DNA of 64,000 nt, taken from assembly GCF_027857615.1 (NCBI RefSeq), contig NZ_JAQIFT010000048.1:101142-165141 (forward strand). The letters are read 5' to 3'. Shown here in pieces: positions 51,105 through 59,989 of this stretch (its first letter is position 1; the number at the start of each line of letters is the position of its first letter). The notes under the pieces were generated by a model. The model saw nothing but the letters and a program-made list of their open reading frames with translations, ran no database searches and had not been told where the DNA came from. A program made the position numbers and the translations under genes. Origin of the DNA: Holtiella tumoricola. Its GTDB lineage: Bacteria > Bacillota > Clostridia > Lachnospirales > Cellulosilyticaceae.

Positions 51105-53138
51105 ATGTACCAATTGCGTATTCATGTTCTGATTTTTACAAAGGATCAGACATTGCAAGTAGAAGAACTATATGTAATAGAAAAAATTAAATTGAAAATA
51201 ACAGTAGTAAGCAAACCTATTAGGAGCTTAGAAGTCTATGAGACAGCAGATATGATTGTTGTAGATGGTGAGAATAACACACAAACATTAGAATATGTTG
51301 AGCAGATACGGCAAAAAGGTATACCATTAACAGTACCTATTGTTGTATTAGTTGAAGAGGGATGGGAGACGTATAAGCAGGTATTAGAAGTATTGGGTGT
51401 AACAGGATATCAACCTAAAGCTTTTGCTAAACAACATATGTCCTTGGTATTACGTACTTATATAGAACATATTAGTGCAATTAAAAGATGGAAACAAAAG
51501 GATATTCTCTTTAATGCCTTACTAAATAATATTCCATATATGTCTTGGTTTAAAGATAAGGATAGTAACTATATTAAGGTGAACCAAGCATTTATTGAGC
51601 ATTGTGGAAAGACAGAAGATGAAATAGAGGGAAGAGGGGACTTTTATGTTTGGGATGGCAATATAGGTAAGCAATGTAGAATTTATGATCAAGAAGTAAT
51701 GGAGAAACTTAAAAGTATTGTTTTTGAAGAGTGTATACCAGGGAGAAAAGGTAGACGCTATTTCAATATTTATAAAGCACCTGTACAAGCTGAAGATGGT
51801 GAAGTGATAGGGACAGTAGGTGTAGCAAGAGACATAACGGATCAAAGGGTAGCACAGTCTCAGATAGAAAAATTGGCTTATTGTGATTATTTGACGGATA
51901 TAGGGAATAGGAGGGGATTATATCAATTTATTGAGCAGATAATACAAGGAAACAAAGAAGAAATAGCCATGATGTTTATTGATTTAGATAACTTTAAGCA
52001 ACTCAATGATATTTATGGACATTATTATGGTGATAGAGGTTTACAACTTATTGCTCAAAAACTTCAAGAAGTGTGCTTGGATGCGTATGTATCACGAGTA
52101 GGTGGAGATGAATTTGTTGTTGTATGGGAAGGGGGTATTTCAGAAAAATGGCTAGAACTAAAAGCAGATGAAATTTTAGAAGCTATAAGAACGATTTTTA
52201 CAAAAGATGATATAAAATTTGTTGTATCAGCAAGTATTGGAATTGTGACAGGAAATATAAAAAAAGATAGCCTAGAGAATATTTTATCTAGAGGAGATAT
52301 GGCCCTTTATCAAGCAAAAGAAGGTGGAAAGGGACAATATGTGTTTTATACGACAGAGTTAGAGATAAAACAGCAATTTAATATTCAAATTCAACACGCT
52401 TTAGAGCAGGCACTATTAAAAAATGAGATTGTACTCTATTATCAACCACAATATACAACAGACAAAAAGCTTATAGGATTTGAAGCCTTAATGAGATGGA
52501 ACAATGACGTATATAGAGATATACCTATACTAGAAATTATTAAATTACTAGAAGCTAGTACAATCATTACTCAAGTTGGTGAGTACGTGATGCAGCAAGC
52601 TATGAAATTTGCAAAAGTGATTAATCATGATTCGAAGAATAATCTTGTAATTTGGATGAATATTTCGTGTGTTCAAATTATGGCAGAAGGATTTGTAGAT
52701 AGATTAAGAGAATTAATGTATGATTTGCAGATTAAGCCTGAAATGATAGGTATAGAAATTACAGAAACAGTATTATTAGAGAATACAGAAAAAAATATGG
52801 AAAAACTTCATATTTTAAAGGAAATGGGTATAAAGATTGCTATTGATGATTTTGGGATGGAGTATTCATCTTTAAATTACTTATTTAGACTTCCTTTATC
52901 AGAGCTAAAAATAGATAAGGATTTTGTTGAGCATATTCATACAAAGGATGAGCATGCAAAATTAGTAAAGCTAATTATTGATATTGCCCATCACCTTCAA
53001 TTAGATGTTATTGCTGAAGGTGTAGAATATGAAGCCCAGTTAGAGATTCTAAAGAATATGAATGTGGAGGGAATACAAGGCTATCTTTTCTCTAAACCTT
53101 TATCAGAAGTAGAAGCAAAAAAAATAGCTAATAGGTAA
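51105..53138 (+). CDS. PAS-GGDEF-EAL c-di-GMP turnover protein
   Basis: Bifunctional c-di-GMP protein. Residues 1-125 resemble a degenerate receiver (MIVVDGEN with a single Asp). A PAS domain follows (about 140-250, MSWFKDKDSNYIKVNQAFIE). The GGDEF domain (about 265-420) has intact GGDEF (333-337), and the EAL domain (about 435-675) has the EAL motif in FEALMRW (460-462), TETVLLE, IDDFGMEYSSLNYL and AEGVEYEAQ, so both synthesis and hydrolysis look possible. 677 residues. GTAGGTGA precedes ATG 51105. No transmembrane segment is seen, so it is cytoplasmic. Confidence 0.9.
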   Translation: MYQLRIHVLIFTKDQTLQVEELYVIEKIKLKITVVSKPIRSLEVYETADMIVVDGENNTQTLEYVEQIRQKGIPLTVPIVVLVEEGWETYKQVLEVLGVTGYQPKAFAKQHMSLVLRTYIEHISAIKRWKQKDILFNALLNNIPYMSWFKDKDSNYIKVNQAFIEHCGKTEDEIEGRGDFYVWDGNIGKQCRIYDQEVMEKLKSIVFEECIPGRKGRRYFNIYKAPVQAEDGEVIGTVGVARDITDQRVAQSQIEKLAYCDYLTDIGNRRGLYQFIEQIIQGNKEEIAMMFIDLDNFKQLNDIYGHYYGDRGLQLIAQKLQEVCLDAYVSRVGGDEFVVVWEGGISEKWLELKADEILEAIRTIFTKDDIKFVVSASIGIVTGNIKKDSLENILSRGDMALYQAKEGGKGQYVFYTTELEIKQQFNIQIQHALEQALLKNEIVLYYQPQYTTDKKLIGFEALMRWNNDVYRDIPILEIIKLLEASTIITQVGEYVMQQAMKFAKVINHDSKNNLVIWMNISCVQIMAEGFVDRLRELMYDLQIKPEMIGIEITETVLLENTEKNMEKLHILKEMGIKIAIDDFGMEYSSLNYLFRLPLSELKIDKDFVEHIHTKDEHAKLVKLIIDIAHHLQLDVIAEGVEYEAQLEILKNMNVEGIQGYLFSKPLSEVEAKKIANR

Positions 53139-53168
53139 ATATGTAATGATTTTTTTGAAAAGTTTAAA

Positions 53169-53223
53169 GCACTAGTTCTTGTATCTTATCAATTAAGGAT
53201 ATGGGGAGTAGTGCCTTTTTTAT
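53169..53223 (+). terminator. Terminator after the GGDEF-EAL gene
   Basis: GCACTA (53169-53174) pairs with TAGTGC (53209-53214), with a second inner helix of TGTATC and GATATG, followed by a seven-T run. Confidence 0.72.
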
Positions 53224-53224
53224 A

Positions 53225-53258
53225 AAGTATATCAATATAACGTTATATCGATATACTT
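53225..53258. repeat. 34-base near-perfect palindrome
   Basis: AAGTATATCAATATAA (53225-53240) is mirrored by TTATATCGATATACTT (53243-53258), 15 of 16 bases pairing around a CG centre. It lies 330 bases upstream of the large GH85 gene. It is not followed by a T run; a dimeric-regulator site is inferred. Confidence 0.6.
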
Positions 53259-53420
53259 ATAAAAAGAAAGATGTTTTGTTTACAATATAACTAGGATGTA
53301 AAACAAATAGATACAAAATAAAAATAAAATGAAACTAAAGGAAAAATAGTTAAAAGCTATATGAGTCATAAGGTTATGTACTAATTTAACATGAAATTAT
53401 AAAAAAACATTAAAAAAGTA

Positions 53421-53449
53421 TTGCATAATGACTATAGAAGAGGTATAGT
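53421..53449 (+). promoter_or_regulatory. Promoter of the GH85 gene
   Basis: TTGCAT at 53421-53426, 17-base spacer, TATAGT at 53444-53449, about 100 bases before ATG 53552. A small TGGAA/TTCCA hairpin (53461-53475) lies at the expected start of the leader. Confidence 0.7.
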
Positions 53450-53551
53450 AAAAATATAAATGGAAAAAAATTCCATAAAAGTGTAAAAGTGTTTCTGTTG
53501 CATTATTTACATGTACCTATTAATTTTTAGGGTTAAGAAAGGGGAAAATAA

Positions 53552-56500
53552 ATGAGTCGTCTTATTAAAAGAAAACTAGGTTACATAGTAGCAGCATTAT
53601 GTGTTACATCAATGACATTTTCACCTATTTTAGTATCAGCTCAAACACCAAATGAGGATGTACAGATTATCATGCCTTATACGAATGACCAGTATGAAGA
53701 ACGTACATCTCTTCAACCATTAGCAGATGGTTACAGTGTAGCAGATATGCTAGCTTGGTCACCTGCAAGTGACCCAGATGCAAGATATGCACGTTCTGTT
53801 GTACCACTTCAAGATCGTTTTATGGGAGACGTAGTTAATCCAAATGCTAATCCAGATGCAAAAATCACCAACTGTGCTTTAACAAATGCAGATAGTAACA
53901 ATGCACCTACACAAGGTGGTGACATTGCGATGAACTATATCTTCTCATATTGGCAATATATAGATAGTTATATTTACTGGGCTGGACGTAAAGAAGGGAT
54001 TTTTGCAATTCCTTCACCAGATGTTATTGATTCAGCACATAAAAATGGGGTACCTGTTGTAGCAACTGTTGGTTTCCCTTGGGGAAGTGGAGCAGGGTAT
54101 GTTGATGAAGTTCGTGCCTTCTGCCAAAAAGATGAAAATGGAAATTTTCCAGTTGCAGATAAAATGCTAGAGATGATGGAATTCTATGGCTTTGATGGTT
54201 GGTTTATCAATCAAGAGTCTTATGGATGTAATTCACAAGATGCACAAAATCTTGTAGATATGATGCTTTATATGAGAGAGAAGAAACCAGATATTTATTT
54301 AAGCTGGTATGACTGTATGAATAGTTCTGGTAATGTTACTTACTATGATTCATTAACAGATAGCAATTCTATGTATTTTGATTACAATGGTAAAAAAGTT
54401 ATGGATGATTTCTTCCTTAACTATAATTGGAATAAGTCTAAAACGGATGTAACGGTTGCCACTGCAAATAAATTAGGTAGAAGTCCGTTTGATGTATTCT
54501 CCGGTTTAAATGTTCAAGAAGAATCTTATAATAAGTACTTTAATGTAGGTGCCTTATTAGATGAAAATGGTAAACTTCGTACATCACTTGCAATGTACTG
54601 TCCAAACTCTACATTATCTATGGCTAAAGACGTAGAAGATTTTTACAAACATGACCAAATTTTTTGGGTAGGTCGTACAGGTGATCCAGCAAATACAGAT
54701 ACATCACAAAGTTGGGTAGGGCTTGCAAACTATGTAGCAGATAAGTCTGCCATCAATCAAACACCATTTGTAACCAACTTTAACACAGGTCATGGCTATA
54801 CCTACTCTATCGAAGGGGAAGTATCTAGAGAGCGTGAATGGAATAATCGTTCTAACCAAGACTACTTACCAACATGGAGATGGATGGTTGAGTCTACAGG
54901 CTCTAAACTTGCAGCAGACTTTGACTTTAAAGATGCTTATGAAGGTGGTAACTCTGTTAAGTTTACAGGTAATTTAGATGCTGCAGCACCAAACCATGTT
55001 AAACTCTTTAGTACTGATCTACCAGTAACAAGTAGTACACCTGATTTTGCTGTAACGTACAAACCATCTAGTACAGATGTAAAAGTACAACTTGGCCTTT
55101 GTTTTGGTGATACATATGATGAAAAAAATTTCACGTTTATTGACCTTCAAGCAGGTAAAGCAGGTACATGGAATACGGATACGGTTTCTTTAAAAGAATA
55201 TGAAGGGCAAACCATTAAAGGTATCTCTATTCGTATAGCATCTGAAACCGATGTTAAGGACTATACTTTAAATCTTGGACGTTTTGCAATGCAAGATACA
55301 AAAGTGGATACAGTAGCTGCAACAGATAAAGTAACTCTAGATGAAGTGATGTTCCATGATGCATATAATGCAGAAGCACGTATTTACTGGAATACTGTAC
55401 AAGATGAAGACTTATATGCTTATGAAGTTTATCGTGTTCATGAAAATGGAGACAGAGAATATATAGGTATGTCTCATAATAATGCTTATTACATTTCACC
55501 ATTTGAAAGAGATGGTGAAGAAAAAGTTTCGACCTTTGAGGTTGTTTCAGTAGATAAGAACTACAATAGAGGAGAAGCAGCAACAGTTGCAATTGATTGG
55601 CAATTAGCTGTAGGTGATACAGAAAAACCAATTACAGAAAAACCTATTAACTTAGCCCTTAATAAACCTGTTAAAGCAAGTAATGCAAATACGGGTGAAC
55701 CAGCTATGAAGGCAGTAGATGGTACTGTAGAAAATAACAGTAAGTGGTGTGATACTAATGCACGTACAGGATGGTTAGAAATCGATCTTGGAGAAGTAAT
55801 GAGCATTCAACGTTGGGTTGTTAAACATGCTGAAGCAGGTGGAGAAGCTTCGAATATGAATACAGTTGCTTTTGATTTACAAGTGTATGATGAAGTAACT
55901 GGAGCTTGGAAAAATGTAGATGTTGTAAACAATAACACTGCTGCAGTAACAGATAGAAGCTTAGCTGAACCTGTAGTAGGTCAACGTTTTAGATTAAATA
56001 TACGCAACTCAGGAAGTTCACCTTGGGGAGCAATTCGCATTTATGAATTTGAACTCTATGAAGAAGCAGGTCAAGAACAATCACAACCACATCCAATGCA
56101 CTTTGTAAAAGCAATTAATAAAGAAGGTGCTATTGATTCTGTTATATTTAGCCGTGTAAAAGAAGGGCATACAGTACGACTTTATAGTAGTATTGATAGT
56201 GCAGAAGCTATTGCAGAAGCAGTAGCGAATGGAACAGGTGTTGTACGTTTTGAAAACTTAGATTTAGGTGTAGATGCAGGTCGTATTTACTATACAACTC
56301 AGGAAACTGATAAAGGTGAAAGTGCTAGAATGAGTGTAGCTTATGATAGTGAAGTAGGCGATGCAGTAGCAATTCCAACAGAGCTAAAGATTACAGACTA
56401 TGAAATCATTAAAGGAGAAACATCTGGTAATTACTATGCTAATGTTGAAATTCATGGATTAGAACCAGGTACGATTGTTAACTACTATGAGTCAGAAGAT

Positions 56501-58054
56501 GATATGGTAGCGAAAAAATCAAGTATACCTGTAGCTGAAGGTTCAACAACGGCAGTATTAGAACGTATTTTATTTAACCGTGATGGAGGTTCTATTAACC
56601 TTGAAGTACAACATGAAGGTCTAAGAACAACAAGGTTCAATGCTGCATACAACTATAAGAAAGAAATTGCTACAACAGGTAAGATTCAAATTAATGTAAC
56701 AAGTACAAATGGTCACGCAATGCAAAGCGCACTTTATGATGTCTATAAAGAGGGTGAACTAGTAGGTACAATTGGTACAGATAATGCAGGTGTTGGAGTA
56801 AGCAAAGATTTACTACCAGGTATTTATACTCTTAAATTTAACCATATCCCTGGTGAAACTTATGTACCAGATACAAAAGAATACACCATTGAAATTACTG
56901 AACCATTCCAAGTGATTGAGCAAGACATTGTACTTGAAGTAAAAGTAAAACAAGTTGAAGATGTAGTAGCAACTGTAAAACAATTTGAAGCTTATACACT
57001 CCCAGAAACAGTGACAGCTACAATGGCTGACCTATCTATAGAAGAATTGCCTGTAATGTGGGATAAAGTAGTAGATACAACTGAGGTAGGTGTGTTTGAA
57101 TTCTTAGGTACAGTGAAAAATTATGATAAACAAGTAAAATTAACACTTACAGTAGAGTCAGAAACAGAAAATGAAATGAATATTAAATCTATTATAAACC
57201 CACAAGATGTAACTGTAGAATACGGTACAGTTGCTAGTGCGCTTAACTTACCAGAACAAGTAACTGTAGTTCTTGAAAATGATACGGAGGTAGAAGTTCC
57301 AGTCGCATGGGATACTACAGGTTATGATGGTAACAAAGCAGGTACTTATACATTAAGTGGTGAACTTAACTTAAGTAGAAGTGTAACTAACCCAGAAGGG
57401 CTTAAAGCATCTATTCATGTTTTGGTTCAAGAAGAAGGTCTTGCTGCACCAGTAGCAACTTTAACAATGGAAGGTAAAATCCAAGCAGGTGTAGAAAATC
57501 GTGTAAGCTATACAGTTAACCTTGCTAACCTAGAAGATGTTAATATGTATGAAATAGGATTAACATATGATCCAAAACAACTTACAATTACAAATGCACC
57601 ATTAGACTTACCAACAGGTGTTAAAATCCAAACGACCAATAAACCAGGTCAAATCAAAATCACATTTGGTACAATAGATATCCGCGACTTAATCGAATCT
57701 ACACCAGTTATTTCATTTGACTTTAAAACAAGTAAATCTATTCAAGAGGGTGAAAAAGTTAAGGTTGAGCTTGAAACTGTAAAGGTTGTATCTATTCATG
57801 AGGATGATAAGACAAAACTTCATACTGTTATAGGTACTTCATCAGATAATGAAGCAACAGGCAAACCAGCAGGTACTGATATTAATGGTGATGGAAAAGT
57901 AACACTTGAAGATCTTTCTATTGCAATGAAGTACTATATGACAGATAGCACAAGTGATAATTGGACTAAAGCTAAGAAGTGTGATGTAAATGGAGATAAC
58001 ATCATTGACTTATCAGACCTTATTGCAATTTCAGCTAAGAGAACAGATAAATAA
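53552..58054 (+). CDS. Secreted GH85 endo-beta-N-acetylglucosaminidase with cohesin-like and dockerin modules
   Basis: Large exported enzyme predicted to cut the chitobiose core of N-glycans. Signal peptide to about residue 30 (VSAQTP). GH85 domain to about 620: ATVGFPWGSGAG and catalytic FINQES (Asn220/Glu222). An F5/8-C (CBM32) domain covers about 698-838 (ALNKPVKASN, WLEIDLGE), then unassigned regions, two Big_4 Ig-like domains (about 1137-1205 and 1215-1300), a cohesin-like domain (about 1300-1430), and a type I dockerin (about 1440-1500) with two Ca2+-loops DINGDGKVTLED and DVNGDNIIDLSD. 1500 residues. Start ATG 53552 after AAAGGGGA. It opens a group of secreted genes. Confidence 0.87.
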   Translation: MSRLIKRKLGYIVAALCVTSMTFSPILVSAQTPNEDVQIIMPYTNDQYEERTSLQPLADGYSVADMLAWSPASDPDARYARSVVPLQDRFMGDVVNPNANPDAKITNCALTNADSNNAPTQGGDIAMNYIFSYWQYIDSYIYWAGRKEGIFAIPSPDVIDSAHKNGVPVVATVGFPWGSGAGYVDEVRAFCQKDENGNFPVADKMLEMMEFYGFDGWFINQESYGCNSQDAQNLVDMMLYMREKKPDIYLSWYDCMNSSGNVTYYDSLTDSNSMYFDYNGKKVMDDFFLNYNWNKSKTDVTVATANKLGRSPFDVFSGLNVQEESYNKYFNVGALLDENGKLRTSLAMYCPNSTLSMAKDVEDFYKHDQIFWVGRTGDPANTDTSQSWVGLANYVADKSAINQTPFVTNFNTGHGYTYSIEGEVSREREWNNRSNQDYLPTWRWMVESTGSKLAADFDFKDAYEGGNSVKFTGNLDAAAPNHVKLFSTDLPVTSSTPDFAVTYKPSSTDVKVQLGLCFGDTYDEKNFTFIDLQAGKAGTWNTDTVSLKEYEGQTIKGISIRIASETDVKDYTLNLGRFAMQDTKVDTVAATDKVTLDEVMFHDAYNAEARIYWNTVQDEDLYAYEVYRVHENGDREYIGMSHNNAYYISPFERDGEEKVSTFEVVSVDKNYNRGEAATVAIDWQLAVGDTEKPITEKPINLALNKPVKASNANTGEPAMKAVDGTVENNSKWCDTNARTGWLEIDLGEVMSIQRWVVKHAEAGGEASNMNTVAFDLQVYDEVTGAWKNVDVVNNNTAAVTDRSLAEPVVGQRFRLNIRNSGSSPWGAIRIYEFELYEEAGQEQSQPHPMHFVKAINKEGAIDSVIFSRVKEGHTVRLYSSIDSAEAIAEAVANGTGVVRFENLDLGVDAGRIYYTTQETDKGESARMSVAYDSEVGDAVAIPTELKITDYEIIKGETSGNYYANVEIHGLEPGTIVNYYESEDDMVAKKSSIPVAEGSTTAVLERILFNRDGGSINLEVQHEGLRTTRFNAAYNYKKEIATTGKIQINVTSTNGHAMQSALYDVYKEGELVGTIGTDNAGVGVSKDLLPGIYTLKFNHIPGETYVPDTKEYTIEITEPFQVIEQDIVLEVKVKQVEDVVATVKQFEAYTLPETVTATMADLSIEELPVMWDKVVDTTEVGVFEFLGTVKNYDKQVKLTLTVESETENEMNIKSIINPQDVTVEYGTVASALNLPEQVTVVLENDTEVEVPVAWDTTGYDGNKAGTYTLSGELNLSRSVTNPEGLKASIHVLVQEEGLAAPVATLTMEGKIQAGVENRVSYTVNLANLEDVNMYEIGLTYDPKQLTITNAPLDLPTGVKIQTTNKPGQIKITFGTIDIRDLIESTPVISFDFKTSKSIQEGEKVKVELETVKVVSIHEDDKTKLHTVIGTSSDNEATGKPAGTDINGDGKVTLEDLSIAMKYYMTDSTSDNWTKAKKCDVNGDNIIDLSDLIAISAKRTDK

Positions 58055-58064
58055 ATCATAATCC

Positions 58065-58104
58065 TAGAAGCTACTTTAAATTTTCTTAAAGTAGCTTCTA
58101 TTTA
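58065..58104 (+). terminator. Hairpin after the GH85 gene
   Basis: A 15-bp perfect stem (TAGAAGCTACTTTAA and complement) with a short T run follows the stop by 10 bases. The weak tail may permit read-through into the next genes. Confidence 0.7.
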
Positions 58105-58125
58105 AAGACTATAGGGGGGAAAAAG

Positions 58126-58971
58126 ATGAAGAGGCAGTTAGGGACATGTTTAATAGCTATGCTGATGTTGGGTACAACTTCTATCGATGCTAGTGAAATA
58201 GGCATACAAAATAACCAACTTACTATACCAGTAGGAGAAAAACATTTTTCAGTTCAACTTAATGTAAAAGAAGATGAACTTTATGCAGGAGTAGAAATGG
58301 GTGTTGATCTTACACAAGGACTAGAAATTAAAAATATCAATTATGGAATAGACCAAGATTATATGAATGTAGGTCCTGTACAAAATAGTGCAGGTACGTA
58401 TTATTTTGGCTATTTTGATGGAGAAAATAAATTCTCAGGGAATTATACAATTACCTTAGATGTTGAAAAAGTAGATGAAACTATAAAAGAAGCTTCGATT
58501 AGTCTAAAAGCATTAAATATTACGCGTTTAGATGACCAGCAAAATGTTGAAACAGATAAAAAAAGTCTAGATCAACAAGTATATGTAACGTTTAAGGAGG
58601 ATCAAGCACCTATAAAAGAAGAAACGGTTATACTAGAAGAAATACCTAATGACAGACCACAACAAAAAGAACCAGTAACAAAGCCTACAGTAGATAAACA
58701 ACCATTAGTAGAACCAGAAGAAACAATACAGATAGAAGAAAAAGTAGAGCCAGAGCAACCTAAAGAAGAAGTGAGTAGGCCTATAGAAGTAGAAAGTATA
58801 GTAGATCCAGCTCCAGAGCCTGAAAAGGAAATAGTAGAAGTTAAGACTCCTCTTCCTTACGGAAAGATGACCTTAGGTGCGATACTCATTGCGGCTTTAG
58901 CATTTGTTATAGGAAGGATAACAAAGAAAATGAATTTACCAAAGGAGGATAAACATGATCAGCAACTCTAA
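58126..58971 (+). CDS. Membrane-anchored cohesin-like protein
   Basis: A signal peptide (to about residue 23) is followed by a beta-rich domain (about 25-160) whose pattern resembles cohesins: IPVGEKHFSVQLNVKEDELY, AGTYYFGYFDGENKFSGNY, and ISLKALNITRLDD. Then comes a Pro/Glu-rich spacer (about 165-240: PEETIQIEEKVEPEQPKEE) and one C-terminal membrane helix with a basic tail (YGKMTLGAILIAALAFVIG, RITKKMN). 281 residues. AGGGGGG precedes ATG 58126. The layout is that of a cell-surface anchor. The cohesin assignment is by pattern and needs a profile check; a carbohydrate-binding or NEAT fold is the alternative. Confidence 0.65.
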   Translation: MKRQLGTCLIAMLMLGTTSIDASEIGIQNNQLTIPVGEKHFSVQLNVKEDELYAGVEMGVDLTQGLEIKNINYGIDQDYMNVGPVQNSAGTYYFGYFDGENKFSGNYTITLDVEKVDETIKEASISLKALNITRLDDQQNVETDKKSLDQQVYVTFKEDQAPIKEETVILEEIPNDRPQQKEPVTKPTVDKQPLVEPEETIQIEEKVEPEQPKEEVSRPIEVESIVDPAPEPEKEIVEVKTPLPYGKMTLGAILIAALAFVIGRITKKMNLPKEDKHDQQL

Positions 58972-59767
58972 AGCCTTTATAAAACGTATAGCTTTTTTAA
59001 TATGCTTGACACTGGGGGTAGCAGGTGGATATCCTCCAGTTTTAGCACAAAATAGTCAAACTAATTATGAAAGGCCTTTTATTGTAATAGAAGATGTTCA
59101 AGTGCCTGTTACGACAGGGGGAGCATGTGAGCTTGTTCCAGCTACTACGTCACAAAGTATAGAGGTCAAATTTGATACGTTACAAAAAACAGTCCAAGCA
59201 ACTACTGAAGCCATGATTCAATTAGATATTGAGATAGGTAATGTAAGCCAGGTCAATTTATTTGAGATGGAGTTAGAATATGATAAGGAGCGGGTTTCAT
59301 ATGTAGAAGAAACGCTTTGTTTAGAGGGGGGTGTTTTGATTAGTAAAGACATTTGCGACGGAAAAGTAAAACTTCTATTTGGAACAATGCAAGTGCAAGA
59401 TTTACAAGAAGTTCAAAAAGTCATGAGCCTTCAATTTGAGACTAAAGATAATCTTAAAAATGGCGATGAGATACAAATTAAGTTAAATCAATGTGATGTA
59501 GTGAGCATTAATGATAAGGATGAAACTCAGCTTATAAAAGGACTCAATCAACCAGAAGTCATTACTATTTATGTAATAGAAGAAGAGCCTACTCCAGACA
59601 TCAATAAAGATGGTGTAGTTACTTTAGAAGATCTATCTATAGCTATGAAGTATTACAGTATAGATTCTACGCAGGACTTGTGGGATAAAGCTAAGAAATG
59701 TGACGTGATACAAGATGGTATAATAGACATGGCTGATTTAATCGCCATACGTTTAACTATGAAATAG
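58955..59767 (+). CDS. Small secreted cohesin-dockerin protein
   Basis: Signal peptide (to about residue 31, VLAQNS), cohesin-like domain (about 80-205: AMIQLDIEIGNVSQVNLFEM, GKVKLLFGTMQVQDLQ), and a C-terminal dockerin (about 215-270). The first Ca2+-loop DINKDGVVTLED is canonical; the second DVIQDGIIDMAD has Ile in place of the usual Asn at position 3. Closely similar to the C-terminal ~200 residues of the GH85 protein. 270 residues. Start ATG 58955 overlaps the preceding gene by 17 bases with AAAGGAGG inside it, so the two are translationally coupled. It may act as an adaptor between surface cohesin and dockerin-bearing enzymes. Confidence 0.8.
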   Translation: MISNSKAFIKRIAFLICLTLGVAGGYPPVLAQNSQTNYERPFIVIEDVQVPVTTGGACELVPATTSQSIEVKFDTLQKTVQATTEAMIQLDIEIGNVSQVNLFEMELEYDKERVSYVEETLCLEGGVLISKDICDGKVKLLFGTMQVQDLQEVQKVMSLQFETKDNLKNGDEIQIKLNQCDVVSINDKDETQLIKGLNQPEVITIYVIEEEPTPDINKDGVVTLEDLSIAMKYYSIDSTQDLWDKAKKCDVIQDGIIDMADLIAIRLTMK

Positions 59768-59773
59768 ATATAT

Positions 59774-59805
59774 AAAAAAAGGATGTTAAAAAGCATCCTT
59801 TTTTG
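59774..59805 (+). terminator. Terminator of the cohesin-dockerin unit
   Basis: AAAAAAAGGATG and CATCCTTTTTT pair around TTAAAAAG, followed by T, six bases after the stop. Confidence 0.88.
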
Positions 59806-59882
59806 TTAATAAGCAAAGGATACGTGATTTGGGAATAAAAACTTTTAAACTAAGGGTTTTTAAAAGTATTATAAAATAAAGA

Positions 59883-59959
59883 TTGAATAAACATATTAAT
59901 ATTCAAATAAGAAAAATTTTCCAATACTAATTGATAAACAAATAACGATATGGTAAAAT
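59883..59959 (+). promoter_or_regulatory. Promoter and inverted repeat ahead of the LysM gene
   Basis: TTGATA at 59931-59936, 17-base spacer, TAAAAT at 59954-59959, ending 30 bases before ATG 59990. TTGAATA and TATTCAA at 59883-59906 form an inverted repeat upstream of it, a possible binding site for an activator. Confidence 0.65.
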
Positions 59960-59989
59960 TATGTAAACAGCATCAAGGAGGAGACTTTA

